From NCBI GenBank assembly GCA_964420995.1, contig CAYQUX010000011.1, positions 1-64,000 of the forward strand: 64,000 nt of DNA. The letters are read 5' to 3'. The DNA is from Leptolinea sp964420995. Lineage in GTDB: Bacteria; Chloroflexota; Anaerolineae; Anaerolineales; Anaerolineaceae. The notes under the pieces were generated by a model. It made no database searches, was not told the origin of the DNA, and saw only the letters and a program-made list of their open reading frames with translations. Shown here piece by piece: positions 36,524-44,563 of the stretch (position 1 is its first letter; each line of letters opens with the position of its first letter). A program made the position numbers and the translations under genes.

Positions 36524-36545
36524 GTATGTGTAACTGTATGTGTAA
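36523..36545 (+). promoter_or_regulatory. Tandem direct-repeat operator candidate
   Basis: TGTATGTGTAA occurs at 36523-36533 and again at 36535-36545, a 12-base period of about one helical turn, covering the transcription start. Ribbon-helix-helix antitoxins often bind such tandem sites. The second copy abuts the AAGGAGA ribosome binding site. Confidence 0.6.
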
Positions 36546-36553
36546 GGAGAAAT

Positions 36554-36823
36554 ATGAAGGCTACATACGAACGTGTTCAATTATTGATCAGACCTGACCA
36601 GAAGAAAGAGATCGCCCGGCGTGCCCGTGAAACGAAAGCCAGCATGGCTGAAGTAGCCAGACTCATTCTGGATAAAGGGATTCAAATAACCCGGGAGAAC
36701 GAAGAGGTTGCGAAAACTCGCGCTTTCCTAAAAAAAGCTGCCGAACACCGGAAAACAATGCCAGTAGTAGACTTAAATCTGGCAGATTTTATCAATCAAA
36801 TGCGCGAAGAAGAACATGAATAA
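36554..36823 (+). CDS. Antitoxin, ribbon-helix-helix type
   Basis: 89 residues. The N-terminal 45 residues (ERVQLLIRPDQKKEIARRAR...) follow the ribbon-helix-helix pattern: a short strand and two helices, used to dimerise and bind operator DNA. The C-terminal half would cover the toxin. AAGGAGA precedes the ATG. It overlaps the toxin gene by eight bases, the standard arrangement of vapBC-type pairs, and should repress its own promoter. Confidence 0.85.
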   Translation: MKATYERVQLLIRPDQKKEIARRARETKASMAEVARLILDKGIQITRENEEVAKTRAFLKKAAEHRKTMPVVDLNLADFINQMREEEHE

Positions 36824-37256
36824 ATCCAATACATCTGTGATCGACGCAAATATCAGTATCTGTACCGTGGTCAACTCTCCATTAAGTGAATCTGCCAGTC
36901 ATCTTTGGGATAATTTATCTCGAAATAACATACGAATTTTTGTCCCCCAACTATGGATATCAGAAGTTACCTCGGTCATTCGCAAGCTGGTTTTTACAAA
37001 TTTACTTTCACGCGAGGATGGACGTTCCTCGCTTAAATTGCTGCTCACGTCAAATGTGAATTTTATTGAGGATGAAACATCTCTGGCATTAGAAGCTTAC
37101 ACATGGGCTGAACGTCTTGGCCGGAAGACTGCCTATGATTGCTTTTATGTTGCCCTGGCCAATCATCTGGAAGCCGAGCTTTGGTCCGCAGACACCAAGT
37201 TGATCAATTCATTGAAAAACCAGGGTTGGCCGAATATTCGGGAATTGAAAGCCTGA
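36816..37256 (+). CDS. PIN-domain ribonuclease toxin, VapC family
   Basis: 146 residues. The PIN active-site acidic residues are D10 (VIDANI), E50 (WISEV), D108 (TAYDCFYVALA) and D126 (WSADTKL), all present. VapC toxins cut tRNA or rRNA and are held inactive by the antitoxin coded just upstream. No frameshift or stop interrupts the gene, so it should be functional. Confidence 0.92.
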   Translation: MNKSNTSVIDANISICTVVNSPLSESASHLWDNLSRNNIRIFVPQLWISEVTSVIRKLVFTNLLSREDGRSSLKLLLTSNVNFIEDETSLALEAYTWAERLGRKTAYDCFYVALANHLEAELWSADTKLINSLKNQGWPNIRELKA

Positions 37257-37261
37257 TATTT

Positions 37262-37564
37262 TTACCCGCAACAGGCTGACCCACCCCCGCAGCAATCGCA
37301 GGTGACTTCTTTCTTGCCGCTTATGGCAGCCCTGATCATTGCAGACGCACAACCCACTCCGCTATCCACGAAAATGGCGTGCCCGGGACAGTTGACCATG
37401 CAGGCTCCGCACTCCATGCAGTCCCCCGGCCGCACCAACGTCGCGCTGGTTTCCCCCGCCTCAAACACACCGTGTGGGCAAACCATGATACACATTCCGC
37501 AGTTGATGCAGACATCCGGATCATAGACCAGGGTATTGGTTTCCAGGTAGGATATGGATTTCAT
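37262..37564 (-). CDS. hgcB: Mercury methylation ferredoxin HgcB
   Basis: 100 residues. Two [4Fe-4S] motifs: C19-x2-C22-x2-C25-x3-C29 and C49-x2-C52-x2-C55-x3-C59. C72 in GVGCA corresponds to the conserved extra cysteine of the family (C73 in the model protein). The C-terminal tail is unusually rich in cysteine: C89, C91, C92 and the terminal pair C98-C99, the last being the pair thought to pass Hg(II) to HgcA. In the family HgcB reduces the HgcA corrinoid. The start overlaps the hgcA stop by one base (TGATG). Confidence 0.95.
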   Translation of the reverse strand: MKSISYLETNTLVYDPDVCINCGMCIMVCPHGVFEAGETSATLVRPGDCMECGACMVNCPGHAIFVDSGVGCASAMIRAAISGKKEVTCDCCGGGSACCG

Positions 37565-38565
37565 CAGGCGGCTCCCAGGAAATTCATCACCCGCAACACG
37601 ATTGTAAGCAAAAGTCCCACGCCAGACAATACAGCCATCACGGGGATGTAGCGGTTCATTTCTGATCGCACTCCGGTCTTGGATGTGAATGGGGTTGAAC
37701 CGGTGAAATTCAGGGTTATGAAAGCCGTCACCGCCGGGAATACCAGCAGGGCGGCAGTCAGATCGAGCCAGGCGGCGAATGTCAGCGGATTTGCTGTGAG
37801 AATTTTCTGCAGGATTAACGGCAGCATGACCAGCGCTCCCAGCACAAACCCCTTGCGGCTGAACTCACGGAACGGCAGCCAGGGCAGCAGCAGCGGAAAG
37901 AGCACCGTTCCGGCCAGAATGGATGCCCCCGCGGCCAGCGCCAGCCACCAGCCGCCCAGCAGCCAGCCGGCCAGCATGGCACCCAACAGAGGGACGAAAG
38001 TTTTCACTACTTCGACGGGGATCAATACCGCCCGGTCGCGCAGGGGAAATGTGACCATGCGCATGGCTGTGGTGGCCGTACGGGTTTTCAGATATTCAGG
38101 CAGGTCAGTCGATCGGATGGGGCCGTATTCCACACGGAATCCGGTGGCTTTCTTGACCTCATGCGCGGCCACCCCCGGCGCGCCCAGTTGCGGGAGGATC
38201 AGCACTCGGTGCGATACCACAGCAGCCAGCTTCGTGTCCCGCACCCGGTGGATCAACTCTTTTGTGCCGAATGTTCCTTTTCCTGCAGCGCACCACACAT
38301 TCACGCCAAACGTGTCCAGCACCAGGATGTAGGCATCTGTCCCCGGCAGGGCCGAGCGCAGCGCGTCAAAGCTGAGCGTGTAATTACTGGTCACCAGCAC
38401 AGGGGAATCGGGAACGGGATTACCCAACCGGTACAGACCCGGGCCTATCCGATGAAAGGCGCGTTTTACCCCACACCTTGCCAGGATATGATCCCAATGG
38501 TTGGCGAACGTCAATTCGCTGGATGTTGATGAAAATTCAGAATGGTGAGTGCGGAAAACCGGCAT
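37564..38565 (-). CDS. hgcA: Mercury methyltransferase corrinoid protein HgcA
   Basis: 333 residues. The N-terminal corrinoid-binding domain (about 1-170) has the diagnostic cap-helix motif NVWCAAGK at 89-96, with C92 matching the cobalt-coordinating C93 of the model protein. DTFGVNVWCAAGKGTFGT continues as in known HgcA proteins. The C-terminal half (about 175-333) has five transmembrane helices, also as expected. HgcA carries a methyl group on a cobalamin and transfers it to Hg(II), giving methylmercury. Its closest distant relative, CdhD of the acetyl-CoA pathway, lacks the membrane domain. It is transcribed ahead of hgcB and divergently from the NAD+ synthetase operon. Confidence 0.97.
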   Translation of the reverse strand: MPVFRTHHSEFSSTSSELTFANHWDHILARCGVKRAFHRIGPGLYRLGNPVPDSPVLVTSNYTLSFDALRSALPGTDAYILVLDTFGVNVWCAAGKGTFGTKELIHRVRDTKLAAVVSHRVLILPQLGAPGVAAHEVKKATGFRVEYGPIRSTDLPEYLKTRTATTAMRMVTFPLRDRAVLIPVEVVKTFVPLLGAMLAGWLLGGWWLALAAGASILAGTVLFPLLLPWLPFREFSRKGFVLGALVMLPLILQKILTANPLTFAAWLDLTAALLVFPAVTAFITLNFTGSTPFTSKTGVRSEMNRYIPVMAVLSGVGLLLTIVLRVMNFLGAA

Positions 38566-38664
38566 GAACCATCACCCCGTTGATCACATTCAATATCCTG
38601 TATAGCAGTGTAACATATTCCCAAACTGACAATGCGGGTACTTTTTTCTCAAAGTCAGGGTTGA

Positions 38665-38684
38665 TGTACAGTTGTAACGGTACA
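38665..38684. promoter_or_regulatory. TGTAC-N10-GTACA inverted repeat in the hgcA / NAD-synthetase divergent gap
   Basis: Arms at 38665-38669 and 38680-38684. It is short and may be chance, but lies in the only space where transcription of both operons can be controlled. Confidence 0.3.
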
Positions 38685-38712
38685 AGGTTGAAAACAGGAA
38701 TAAAATACAGGT

Positions 38713-39582
38713 ATGAAACTGAATCTGGCATTGGCTCAAACCACCGCCGTTCTGGGCGAAGTATCGCAAAACCTGGAGAAACACCTGGCATTGGCCAGGC
38801 AGGCGCGAGGTGATGGCGCCGACCTGGTGATCTTCCCGGAGCTCTCCCTGACGGGTTATGTTCTGCAGGATCTGGTGCCCACCGTGGCGCACCGGCCGAC
38901 GGCGGATGACCCGGTTTTCAAGCCCCTGCTGGAAGCCAGTAAAGAGATCGATATACTGGTGGGTTTCGCGGAAGAAGATGTGCGTAACCGCTTCTTCATC
39001 TCAGCAGCCTACCTTTCGCGCGGCGAGACAGTGCATGTGCACCGCAAAGTGTACCTGCCCACGTACGGTTTGTTTGATGAAGGCCGCTTCTTTGCCTGGG
39101 GTGATTCGGTCAGCGCGTTCGATACCCGTTTCGGGCGGGCCGGCGTATTGATCTGCGAAGATTTCTGGCATTCCTCGCCGCCCTATCTGCTCTGGCTGGA
39201 CGGCGCCGACCTGTTTTTCTTTACCTCATCATCCCCCGGCCGCGGTCTGTCCGCTGAACCCGCGCTGGGCTCCTCCATCTGGGTGGACCGCGTCCTGCAG
39301 GCCTATTCCGCCCTGTTCACCTCGTTCGTGGCGCACACCAACCGGGTGGGCTATGAAGACGGGTTGAACTTCTGGGGCGGCTCATCCGTCTATGACCCGA
39401 ATGGCATCGAGATCGGGCACGGGCCGTTGCATGAAGAAGCCCTGACTCTGGTCGAGTTGGATATTAACCAGTTGCATCGCACGCGCGCCCGCCTGCCTCT
39501 GCTGCGCGACGAGCGCACCGGCCTGACCATGCGTGAGATGCAGCGTATTTTGAGTTCCAAAGATTCCTTTAAAGGGAGGTAG
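38713..39582 (+). CDS. Nitrilase-superfamily amidohydrolase, probable glutaminase subunit of NAD+ synthetase
   Basis: 289 residues. The nitrilase triad is E43 (FPELSLTGY), K112 (HRKVYLPTYG) and C148 (LICEDFWH). Those motifs match the N-terminal glutaminase domain of long glutamine-dependent NAD+ synthetases more than other nitrilases. The NadE synthetase domain is coded separately five bases downstream, so this protein probably supplies ammonia to NadE. Other amidase roles are possible if the two proteins do not interact. Confidence 0.88.
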   Translation: MKLNLALAQTTAVLGEVSQNLEKHLALARQARGDGADLVIFPELSLTGYVLQDLVPTVAHRPTADDPVFKPLLEASKEIDILVGFAEEDVRNRFFISAAYLSRGETVHVHRKVYLPTYGLFDEGRFFAWGDSVSAFDTRFGRAGVLICEDFWHSSPPYLLWLDGADLFFFTSSSPGRGLSAEPALGSSIWVDRVLQAYSALFTSFVAHTNRVGYEDGLNFWGGSSVYDPNGIEIGHGPLHEEALTLVELDINQLHRTRARLPLLRDERTGLTMREMQRILSSKDSFKGR

Positions 39583-39587
39583 ACTAC

Positions 39588-40421
39588 ATGCCTGCCAGAC
39601 TTCCCGATTTGACCATCAATACCACTCTCACCCGGCAGATCCTGACCGGCTTTGTGAAGAGCGAGGTGACACGCACGGGTTTCTCGAAAGCTGTCATCGG
39701 CCTTTCCGGCGGTATCGATTCGGCGCTATCCTGCTACCTGGCCGCTGAGGCGCTTGGCCCGGCCAATGTTCTGGCCATCCGCATGCCCTACCAGACTTCA
39801 TCGCAGGAATCCCTGGATCACGCCCAATTGGTGATCGAGGCGCTGGGGGTGCAATCCCTGACCATCCCCATCACGCCCATGGTGCAGCCCTATCTGGACA
39901 AGAATGAAGGCATCAGTTCCTTCCGTGCCGGGAACATCATGGCGCGTATGCGCATGATCGTGCTGTACGACAATTCGGCTGCATTCAACGGACTGGTGAT
40001 CGGAACAGGCAACAAGACGGAAATCCTGCTGGGATATTCCACGCTGTGGGGCGATTCCGCCTGCGCGCTCAACCCGATCGGCGACCTGTACAAAACTCAG
40101 GTGCGCCAGCTTTCCCGCGATATGGACATCCCCGACGTGATCGTTTCAAAACCGCCCACGGCCGACCTTTGGCTGGGGCAGACCGACGAGGCCGAGCTTG
40201 GTTTTACCTACGCGGATGTCGACCCGCTTCTCTACCTGCTGGTGGACGAGCGCTACACACCGCAGGAATGTGTTGACGCGGGATACGAAGAAGGATTTGT
40301 GCGTAAAGTGGTTGACCGCATCCGCCGCAACCAGTTTAAACGCGTTCTACCTCCCATTGCCAAGTTGAGCAACCGTACGATTGGTTATGACTTTTTATAT
40401 TTACGTGATTGGGGTACCTGA
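39588..40421 (+). CDS. nadE: NAD+ synthetase
   Basis: 277 residues. Adenylates deamido-NAD+ and replaces the adenylate with ammonia to give NAD+. The ATP-pyrophosphatase P-loop reads SGGIDS (40-45), and GTGNKTE and KPPTADLW motifs are present. AAAGGGAGG precedes the ATG. It is translationally close to the nitrilase-type subunit (five-base gap), giving a split version of the usual fused enzyme. An MFS gene follows nine bases downstream. Confidence 0.95.
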   Translation: MPARLPDLTINTTLTRQILTGFVKSEVTRTGFSKAVIGLSGGIDSALSCYLAAEALGPANVLAIRMPYQTSSQESLDHAQLVIEALGVQSLTIPITPMVQPYLDKNEGISSFRAGNIMARMRMIVLYDNSAAFNGLVIGTGNKTEILLGYSTLWGDSACALNPIGDLYKTQVRQLSRDMDIPDVIVSKPPTADLWLGQTDEAELGFTYADVDPLLYLLVDERYTPQECVDAGYEEGFVRKVVDRIRRNQFKRVLPPIAKLSNRTIGYDFLYLRDWGT

Positions 40422-40430
40422 AATACCGGT

Positions 40431-41678
40431 ATGAAAAAACCACAACTATCTCTACCACCGGCGCTCAAGCACCGCCGGTTTGTTTTATTCTGGCTCAGTA
40501 TGATGATCTCCACAGCCGGCTCGCAGATGATGCTGTGGGCGTTGTTCTGGCATCTGCGCACGCTCTCTGACCAGCCCATCGTGGTCAGCGGGATCGGTCT
40601 GGCACGCTTCCTTCCCATCCTGATCCTCTCGCTGGTTGGCGGGCTGGTGGCAGACATGTTCAACCGCCGCAAGGTTATGTTCATCAGCCAGATTGTGATG
40701 GTGATTATCTCCACCGCTTTTGGTTTGTTGACATGGTTTAACGTGATCCAGATCTGGCACATGTATGTATTGACCGCCATTCAGGCAGCCGCGCTGGCAT
40801 TCGATATGCCCGCCCGGCAATCGCTAACCCCCAACCTGGTGCCGCGCGAAGACCTGGCCAGCGCCTTCAGTTTGAATTCCATGTCATTCAACATCGGCTC
40901 AGTGGTCGGCCCGGGGCTGAGCGGGTTGGTCATTGCCACTTTTGGCCAATCATGGACGTATTTCATTGACGCTATTTCCTTTGGCGCGGTAATCGTCAGC
41001 CTGATCCTGATAGGTAACGTGCAGCAGGAAATTAATCCGGTTGTTCGTCAACAGGGTATCAATCTGGATGCCATCAAAGAAGGTGTGGCATTCATCCGCT
41101 CACAGCCCATCATTCTGGGAAGCATGATCCTGGATTTCTTCGCCACCTTCTTCTCCTCCGCCAATACACTGCTGCCCTTCATCGCGCGGGATGTGCTGCA
41201 CGTTGGCGCGGTGGAATACGGCTGGCTGTCAGCCGCGCAGCCTGTCGGCGCGGTGGGAGTGGGATTGGTCTTCTCACAGTTTGCGAAAATCCGTAAACAG
41301 GGCTCACTGCTGCTCTGGTCTGTGGTGGTGTTTGGTCTGGCAACCATCGTTTTTGGCATCTCAACCAGTCTGTGGATCACCCTGATTTCTCTGGCCGTGA
41401 TTGGCGGTGCTGACGCTGTAAGCACGATATTGCGTAACACCATTCGGCAAATGGTCACACCTGATACCATGCGCGGCCGCATGGTGAGCATCAACCAGAT
41501 CTTTTTCCTGGGCGGCCCGCAACTGGGTGAGATTGAAGCCGGCATGGTGGCCCAGGCGTTGGGCACACCCATGGCAATCATCACTGGCGGACTGGGCTGC
41601 ATTCTGGCCGTAATCTGGATCGCGCGCCAGTGGCCGGCACTGCCGCGCTACTCTGGCGAGTCAGCCCAACCGGTTTAA
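40431..41678 (+). CDS. MFS transporter, MFS_3 (EntS-like) type
   Basis: 415 residues, 12 predicted transmembrane helices in two halves. The loop after helix 2 reads ADMFNRRKVM, the MFS signature position, and the first half ends with an FDMPARQS loop typical of enterobactin-exporter-like members. It closely follows nadE (nine bases), so may share its transcript, without an obvious functional tie. Substrate unknown. Its stop abuts that of the convergent GerMN lipoprotein gene. Confidence 0.9.
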   Translation: MKKPQLSLPPALKHRRFVLFWLSMMISTAGSQMMLWALFWHLRTLSDQPIVVSGIGLARFLPILILSLVGGLVADMFNRRKVMFISQIVMVIISTAFGLLTWFNVIQIWHMYVLTAIQAAALAFDMPARQSLTPNLVPREDLASAFSLNSMSFNIGSVVGPGLSGLVIATFGQSWTYFIDAISFGAVIVSLILIGNVQQEINPVVRQQGINLDAIKEGVAFIRSQPIILGSMILDFFATFFSSANTLLPFIARDVLHVGAVEYGWLSAAQPVGAVGVGLVFSQFAKIRKQGSLLLWSVVVFGLATIVFGISTSLWITLISLAVIGGADAVSTILRNTIRQMVTPDTMRGRMVSINQIFFLGGPQLGEIEAGMVAQALGTPMAIITGGLGCILAVIWIARQWPALPRYSGESAQPV

Positions 41679-42353
41679 CTACTTTCCGGAAAGCACATCG
41701 TCCAATAATTCCCCGTTGATTCGAATGGTCACGGGGATTTCCGCATCAGCCGACTGGCGGATGGTGGCTATTAATTGTTCTTTCACCCGGGGCGCGTCGC
41801 AGGCCCCGCTCTGGGTCAACGTGCCGGTCAGGTCCACTTCGACCTTTCCGCCCTTCTTTTCAAACCGGCTGATCGTCAGCCGGGACTGGTAGAGGGCGGA
41901 ATAAAGCCCGGATTGGCCGTAAAGTCGATCATGATTATCGAGAAGCACCTGAAGCGCGGAACGCGCGTTATGAGTTTCAATTTCCACCGCTACAAGGCTG
42001 TCACCGCAGCCGACCGCCGGACCAGACTTGCCGCCATCTTCCAGCGCGATCAGGAACATCTTGCTGAGGATGACGGGGATATTCCTAACATCCGGATCGG
42101 CGGTGATCACCATTGGAATGGTTGGTGCGGCTTCCGGTAATGCCTCATTTTTCTCAGGAGCCCGGGTTGCGGTCTTTTGGATTGGCACAGTCGTTTTAGT
42201 AACGGATTTTTGAGATGGCACGGCTGTATTTACGGATGATTGTGGGAGTGGATTGGCTGCCGGTTTCTGCGGCCCGCGAGGTCGGTTAAACGCGCAGCCG
42301 GCTAAACACAGGATGGCGAGAACAGGCAGGGCAGTTCGCAGGATTGATTTCAT
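41679..42353 (-). CDS. Lipoprotein with GerMN-like domain
   Basis: 224 residues. Lipobox LAGC near residue 20, a long Pro/Thr/Lys linker to about 80, then a GerMN-type domain (about 105-220), with the typical LTISRFEKKGGKVEVDLTG-like strand (key: VEVDLTG), a SGACDAPR turn and a VTIRINGELL end. GerMN domains occur in spore germination and in many exported proteins of non-spore formers; there is no sign of sporulation genes here. I chose ATG 42353, preceded by AAAGGA. Confidence 0.82.
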   Translation of the reverse strand: MKSILRTALPVLAILCLAGCAFNRPRGPQKPAANPLPQSSVNTAVPSQKSVTKTTVPIQKTATRAPEKNEALPEAAPTIPMVITADPDVRNIPVILSKMFLIALEDGGKSGPAVGCGDSLVAVEIETHNARSALQVLLDNHDRLYGQSGLYSALYQSRLTISRFEKKGGKVEVDLTGTLTQSGACDAPRVKEQLIATIRQSADAEIPVTIRINGELLDDVLSGK

Positions 42354-42451
42354 CGATCGGGATCCTTTCCACAGCGCGCTGGATTCGATTGATTTTTTAG
42401 GAAATACCATCTACTATAAGTGTATCCGAAACCGAATTTTTGAATGGACCA

Positions 42452-43291
42452 ATGACTATGAGAGCTGGAAAATCACCTATCCGTATTATCTCATCAGTAA
42501 TACTTATGTTGCTTCTTTCCTCGCTGGCATGCAGCATCTCCATAAAGGCACCTGAAAAAAAGGCGACCAAAGTGCCTGCCGCGCAATCTGTGACAAGTGC
42601 CGTCCCAACCGAAGAAGTGTTTGTGTTCCCGACCCTGTCTGAATTCACCTTAACCCCGACGGTAGAAGATTTGCTTGAATTGCCGACAGAAGAACCAACG
42701 GCCACACGTAAACCTATTGTAAAAACTCCAACACGCACCGTCCCGCCGCCTGAACCAACGGAAGAAATGATTTTTCAATCACCAATTGAAATAACACCCA
42801 CCCGTGAGATCCTGCCCTCTGGTGATATTACCGTAACCGCCGCCACGGGAAACCTGTTCATCCGGCGCGGGCCGGGAACGGTCTACAATATCGTCTCAGG
42901 CCTATCTAAGGGGGTGACCACCAAAGCCGTCGGACGCAACGAGAAAAATGACTGGCTGGCCATCGAAATCCCCAAAGTCAAAGGCGCGTACGGGTGGATC
43001 TCCATGGGGACGGGTTACACGGAAATGAGTGGAAGCATCAGTTTGCTGCCTTTGTACCCCTTTGACGAAGCCAAACCGGCGTACATTCAGAACTGCACCC
43101 ACCATGACATGACCACACGGCCGGGTCAGTGGAACCTGCCCGGTAAAACCACGCAAAAAGTCAACCCGGGTGAATATGCCATTCTGGATATGGTCACCGG
43201 CCAGAACAAGGTACAGGAAATTGACCTCAAGGAAGGCAATACGGCCCATATCAAGGTTGATGGCGATGGAGTGAGCAACAGTTGCCCGTAA
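42452..43291 (+). CDS. Lipoprotein with bacterial SH3 domain
   Basis: 279 residues. Lipobox SLAC near residue 27, a Pro/Thr-rich linker to about 125, then an SH3_3-type domain (about 130-195: ATGNLFIRRGPGTVYNIV, GRNEKNDWLAIEI, YGWIS). Such domains bind cell-wall or protein ligands outside the membrane. A C-terminal beta-rich part (about 200-279) has no family I recognise. The start is among ATG 42452 and 42458, with weak ribosome binding sites. Confidence 0.8.
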   Translation: MTMRAGKSPIRIISSVILMLLLSSLACSISIKAPEKKATKVPAAQSVTSAVPTEEVFVFPTLSEFTLTPTVEDLLELPTEEPTATRKPIVKTPTRTVPPPEPTEEMIFQSPIEITPTREILPSGDITVTAATGNLFIRRGPGTVYNIVSGLSKGVTTKAVGRNEKNDWLAIEIPKVKGAYGWISMGTGYTEMSGSISLLPLYPFDEAKPAYIQNCTHHDMTTRPGQWNLPGKTTQKVNPGEYAILDMVTGQNKVQEIDLKEGNTAHIKVDGDGVSNSCP

Positions 43292-43326
43292 TACAGAAAT
43301 GCGGTGCTTATTCAAGGATCGGCATG

Positions 43327-43360
43327 TATAATTTCGGCGCACGCGCTGTGTGCCGAAATT
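43327..43360 (+). promoter_or_regulatory. TATAAT with overlapping inverted repeat before the SDR gene
   Basis: TATAAT at 43327-43332 is overlapped by AATTTCGGC (43330-43338) / GCCGAAATT (43352-43360), a perfect 9-bp pair whose stem can be extended inward. The arrangement suits a repressor site across a transcription start, or a terminator of the preceding lipoprotein gene; no T-run follows. Confidence 0.4.
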
Positions 43361-43379
43361 TATGAACAGGATAAATTTG

Positions 43380-44177
43380 ATGAAAACAATACTGGTAACC
43401 GGATCAACGGATGGAATTGGAAAACAAACCGCGCTGGAGCTTTCCGCTCAGGGCGCAAGGGTTATCGTGCATGGGCGCAGTGAAGAGCGGGCCGCGCAGA
43501 CGGCCGCCGAGATAGCGTCTACCACAGGAAAAGACGTAGACTTCGTGACCGGCGATTACGCCTCGCTGGCACAGGTTCGTGTGATGGCCAATGCCTTGCT
43601 GGAAAAAGCCGCCCGACTGGATGTACTGGTCAACAACGCCGGCACGTACATGGGCGAGCGCCGTCTTACCGAAGACGGATACGAAATGACCTGGCAGATC
43701 AACCACCTGGCGCCCTACTTGTTAACCAGCCTGTTGCTGGACCGGTTGAAAGCCAGTAAACCCGCGAGGGTGATCACGGTGGCTTCCATGACTCATGCCT
43801 ACGCACGGTTGGAGTATGACAACCTGCAGGGTGAGAAAGAATACAAAGGCACCCGCGCTTACAGCCTGGCGAAACTGGGCAATGTGATGGCGACATTCTA
43901 CCTTGCGGAAAAAATGGCGGGCAGCGGGGTGACCTTTAATTGCCTGCATCCCGGCGTGGTGGATACCAAATTGCTGCGCGCCAGCTACAATATTGCCGGC
44001 ATTTCACCGGCTGATGGCGCGCGCACGTCCGTATACCTGGCCAGCTCCCCCGAGGTGGAAGGTGTGACCGGGAAGTACTTTGATGAGTGCAAGGAAATCG
44101 CGCCGTCGCTGATCAGCCTGGACTCGGCGGAACGTCAGCGCTTTATGGATGTGACCAATAAGATGCTGGGGCTCTAA
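43380..44177 (+). CDS. Short-chain dehydrogenase/reductase, retinol-dehydrogenase-like
   Basis: 265 residues, Rossmann fold. Cofactor loop TGSTDGIG (8-15), NNAG (86-89), catalytic S136 and YxxxK at Y161/K165. R at the end of beta-2 (HGRSEERA) suggests NADP(H). The substrate cannot be read from sequence; the closest family pattern is that of WW-domain oxidoreductase/retinol dehydrogenases. An in-frame ATG at 43362 is a possible earlier start. Confidence 0.9.
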   Translation: MKTILVTGSTDGIGKQTALELSAQGARVIVHGRSEERAAQTAAEIASTTGKDVDFVTGDYASLAQVRVMANALLEKAARLDVLVNNAGTYMGERRLTEDGYEMTWQINHLAPYLLTSLLLDRLKASKPARVITVASMTHAYARLEYDNLQGEKEYKGTRAYSLAKLGNVMATFYLAEKMAGSGVTFNCLHPGVVDTKLLRASYNIAGISPADGARTSVYLASSPEVEGVTGKYFDECKEIAPSLISLDSAERQRFMDVTNKMLGL

Positions 44178-44189
44178 CCCGCATTCGGG

Positions 44190-44520
44190 TCTTGCGTTGC
44201 CCCGACAGGCTCAGCGGCCGATTCTATTCCTCCCCCGGAGGGGGAGATAGGAGGGGGCTTCAGTTTTCCGCCATGGATGCGTTCTGGTTAAGCACTTAAC
44301 CCCCATCCCGGCCTTCCCCCAATCCACAAAGCAGGATTGGGAGAAGGTGCCTTTCGACTGGTTCCGAATTACAGACGCGTCCAGTGACTCCTTTTTTCCT
44401 TTTGAGAACGGGTAAGGTTGGATTGAGTCGAGTCTGCCGGGTCAGAAGCCCCCATCCCGGCCTTCTCCTAATCCGAAAAACGGGATTGGGAAAAGTGACT
44501 TGGGATTTGAGAAAAATAGA
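44190..44520. repeat. Gene-free gap with two copies of a CCCCCATCCCGGCC repeat
   Basis: Related copies at 44300-44348 and 44449-44494 share CCCCCATCCCGGCCTTC, then AATCC and GGATTGGGA, a hairpin-forming unit. Single pieces of other dispersed motifs occur: GACAGGCTCAGCGG near 44202 and a GGGGGAG-type element near 44235. No coding signal. Confidence 0.75.
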
Positions 44521-44524
44521 AAAG

Positions 44525-44556
44525 AAAAATCCCCGCCTGTTGAGAGGCGGGGATTT
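44525..44556. terminator. Terminator of the glutamate dehydrogenase gene
   Basis: ATCCCCGCCT and AGGCGGGGAT form a long GC stem with A-tract on the left and TTTT on the right. On the minus strand it follows the gdhA stop by eight bases. Confidence 0.88.
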
Positions 44557-44563
44557 TCGCCAT

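Noticed and set aside
37564..38565. HgcA as a CdhD-like corrinoid protein of the acetyl-CoA pathway
   Set aside because: The NVWCAAGK cap helix, the C-terminal five-helix membrane domain and the overlapping HgcB are specific to HgcA; no other acetyl-CoA pathway gene is near.
41679..42353. Sporulation gene because of the GerMN-like domain
   Set aside because: GerMN domains are common in exported proteins of non-spore formers and no other sporulation gene is in the window.
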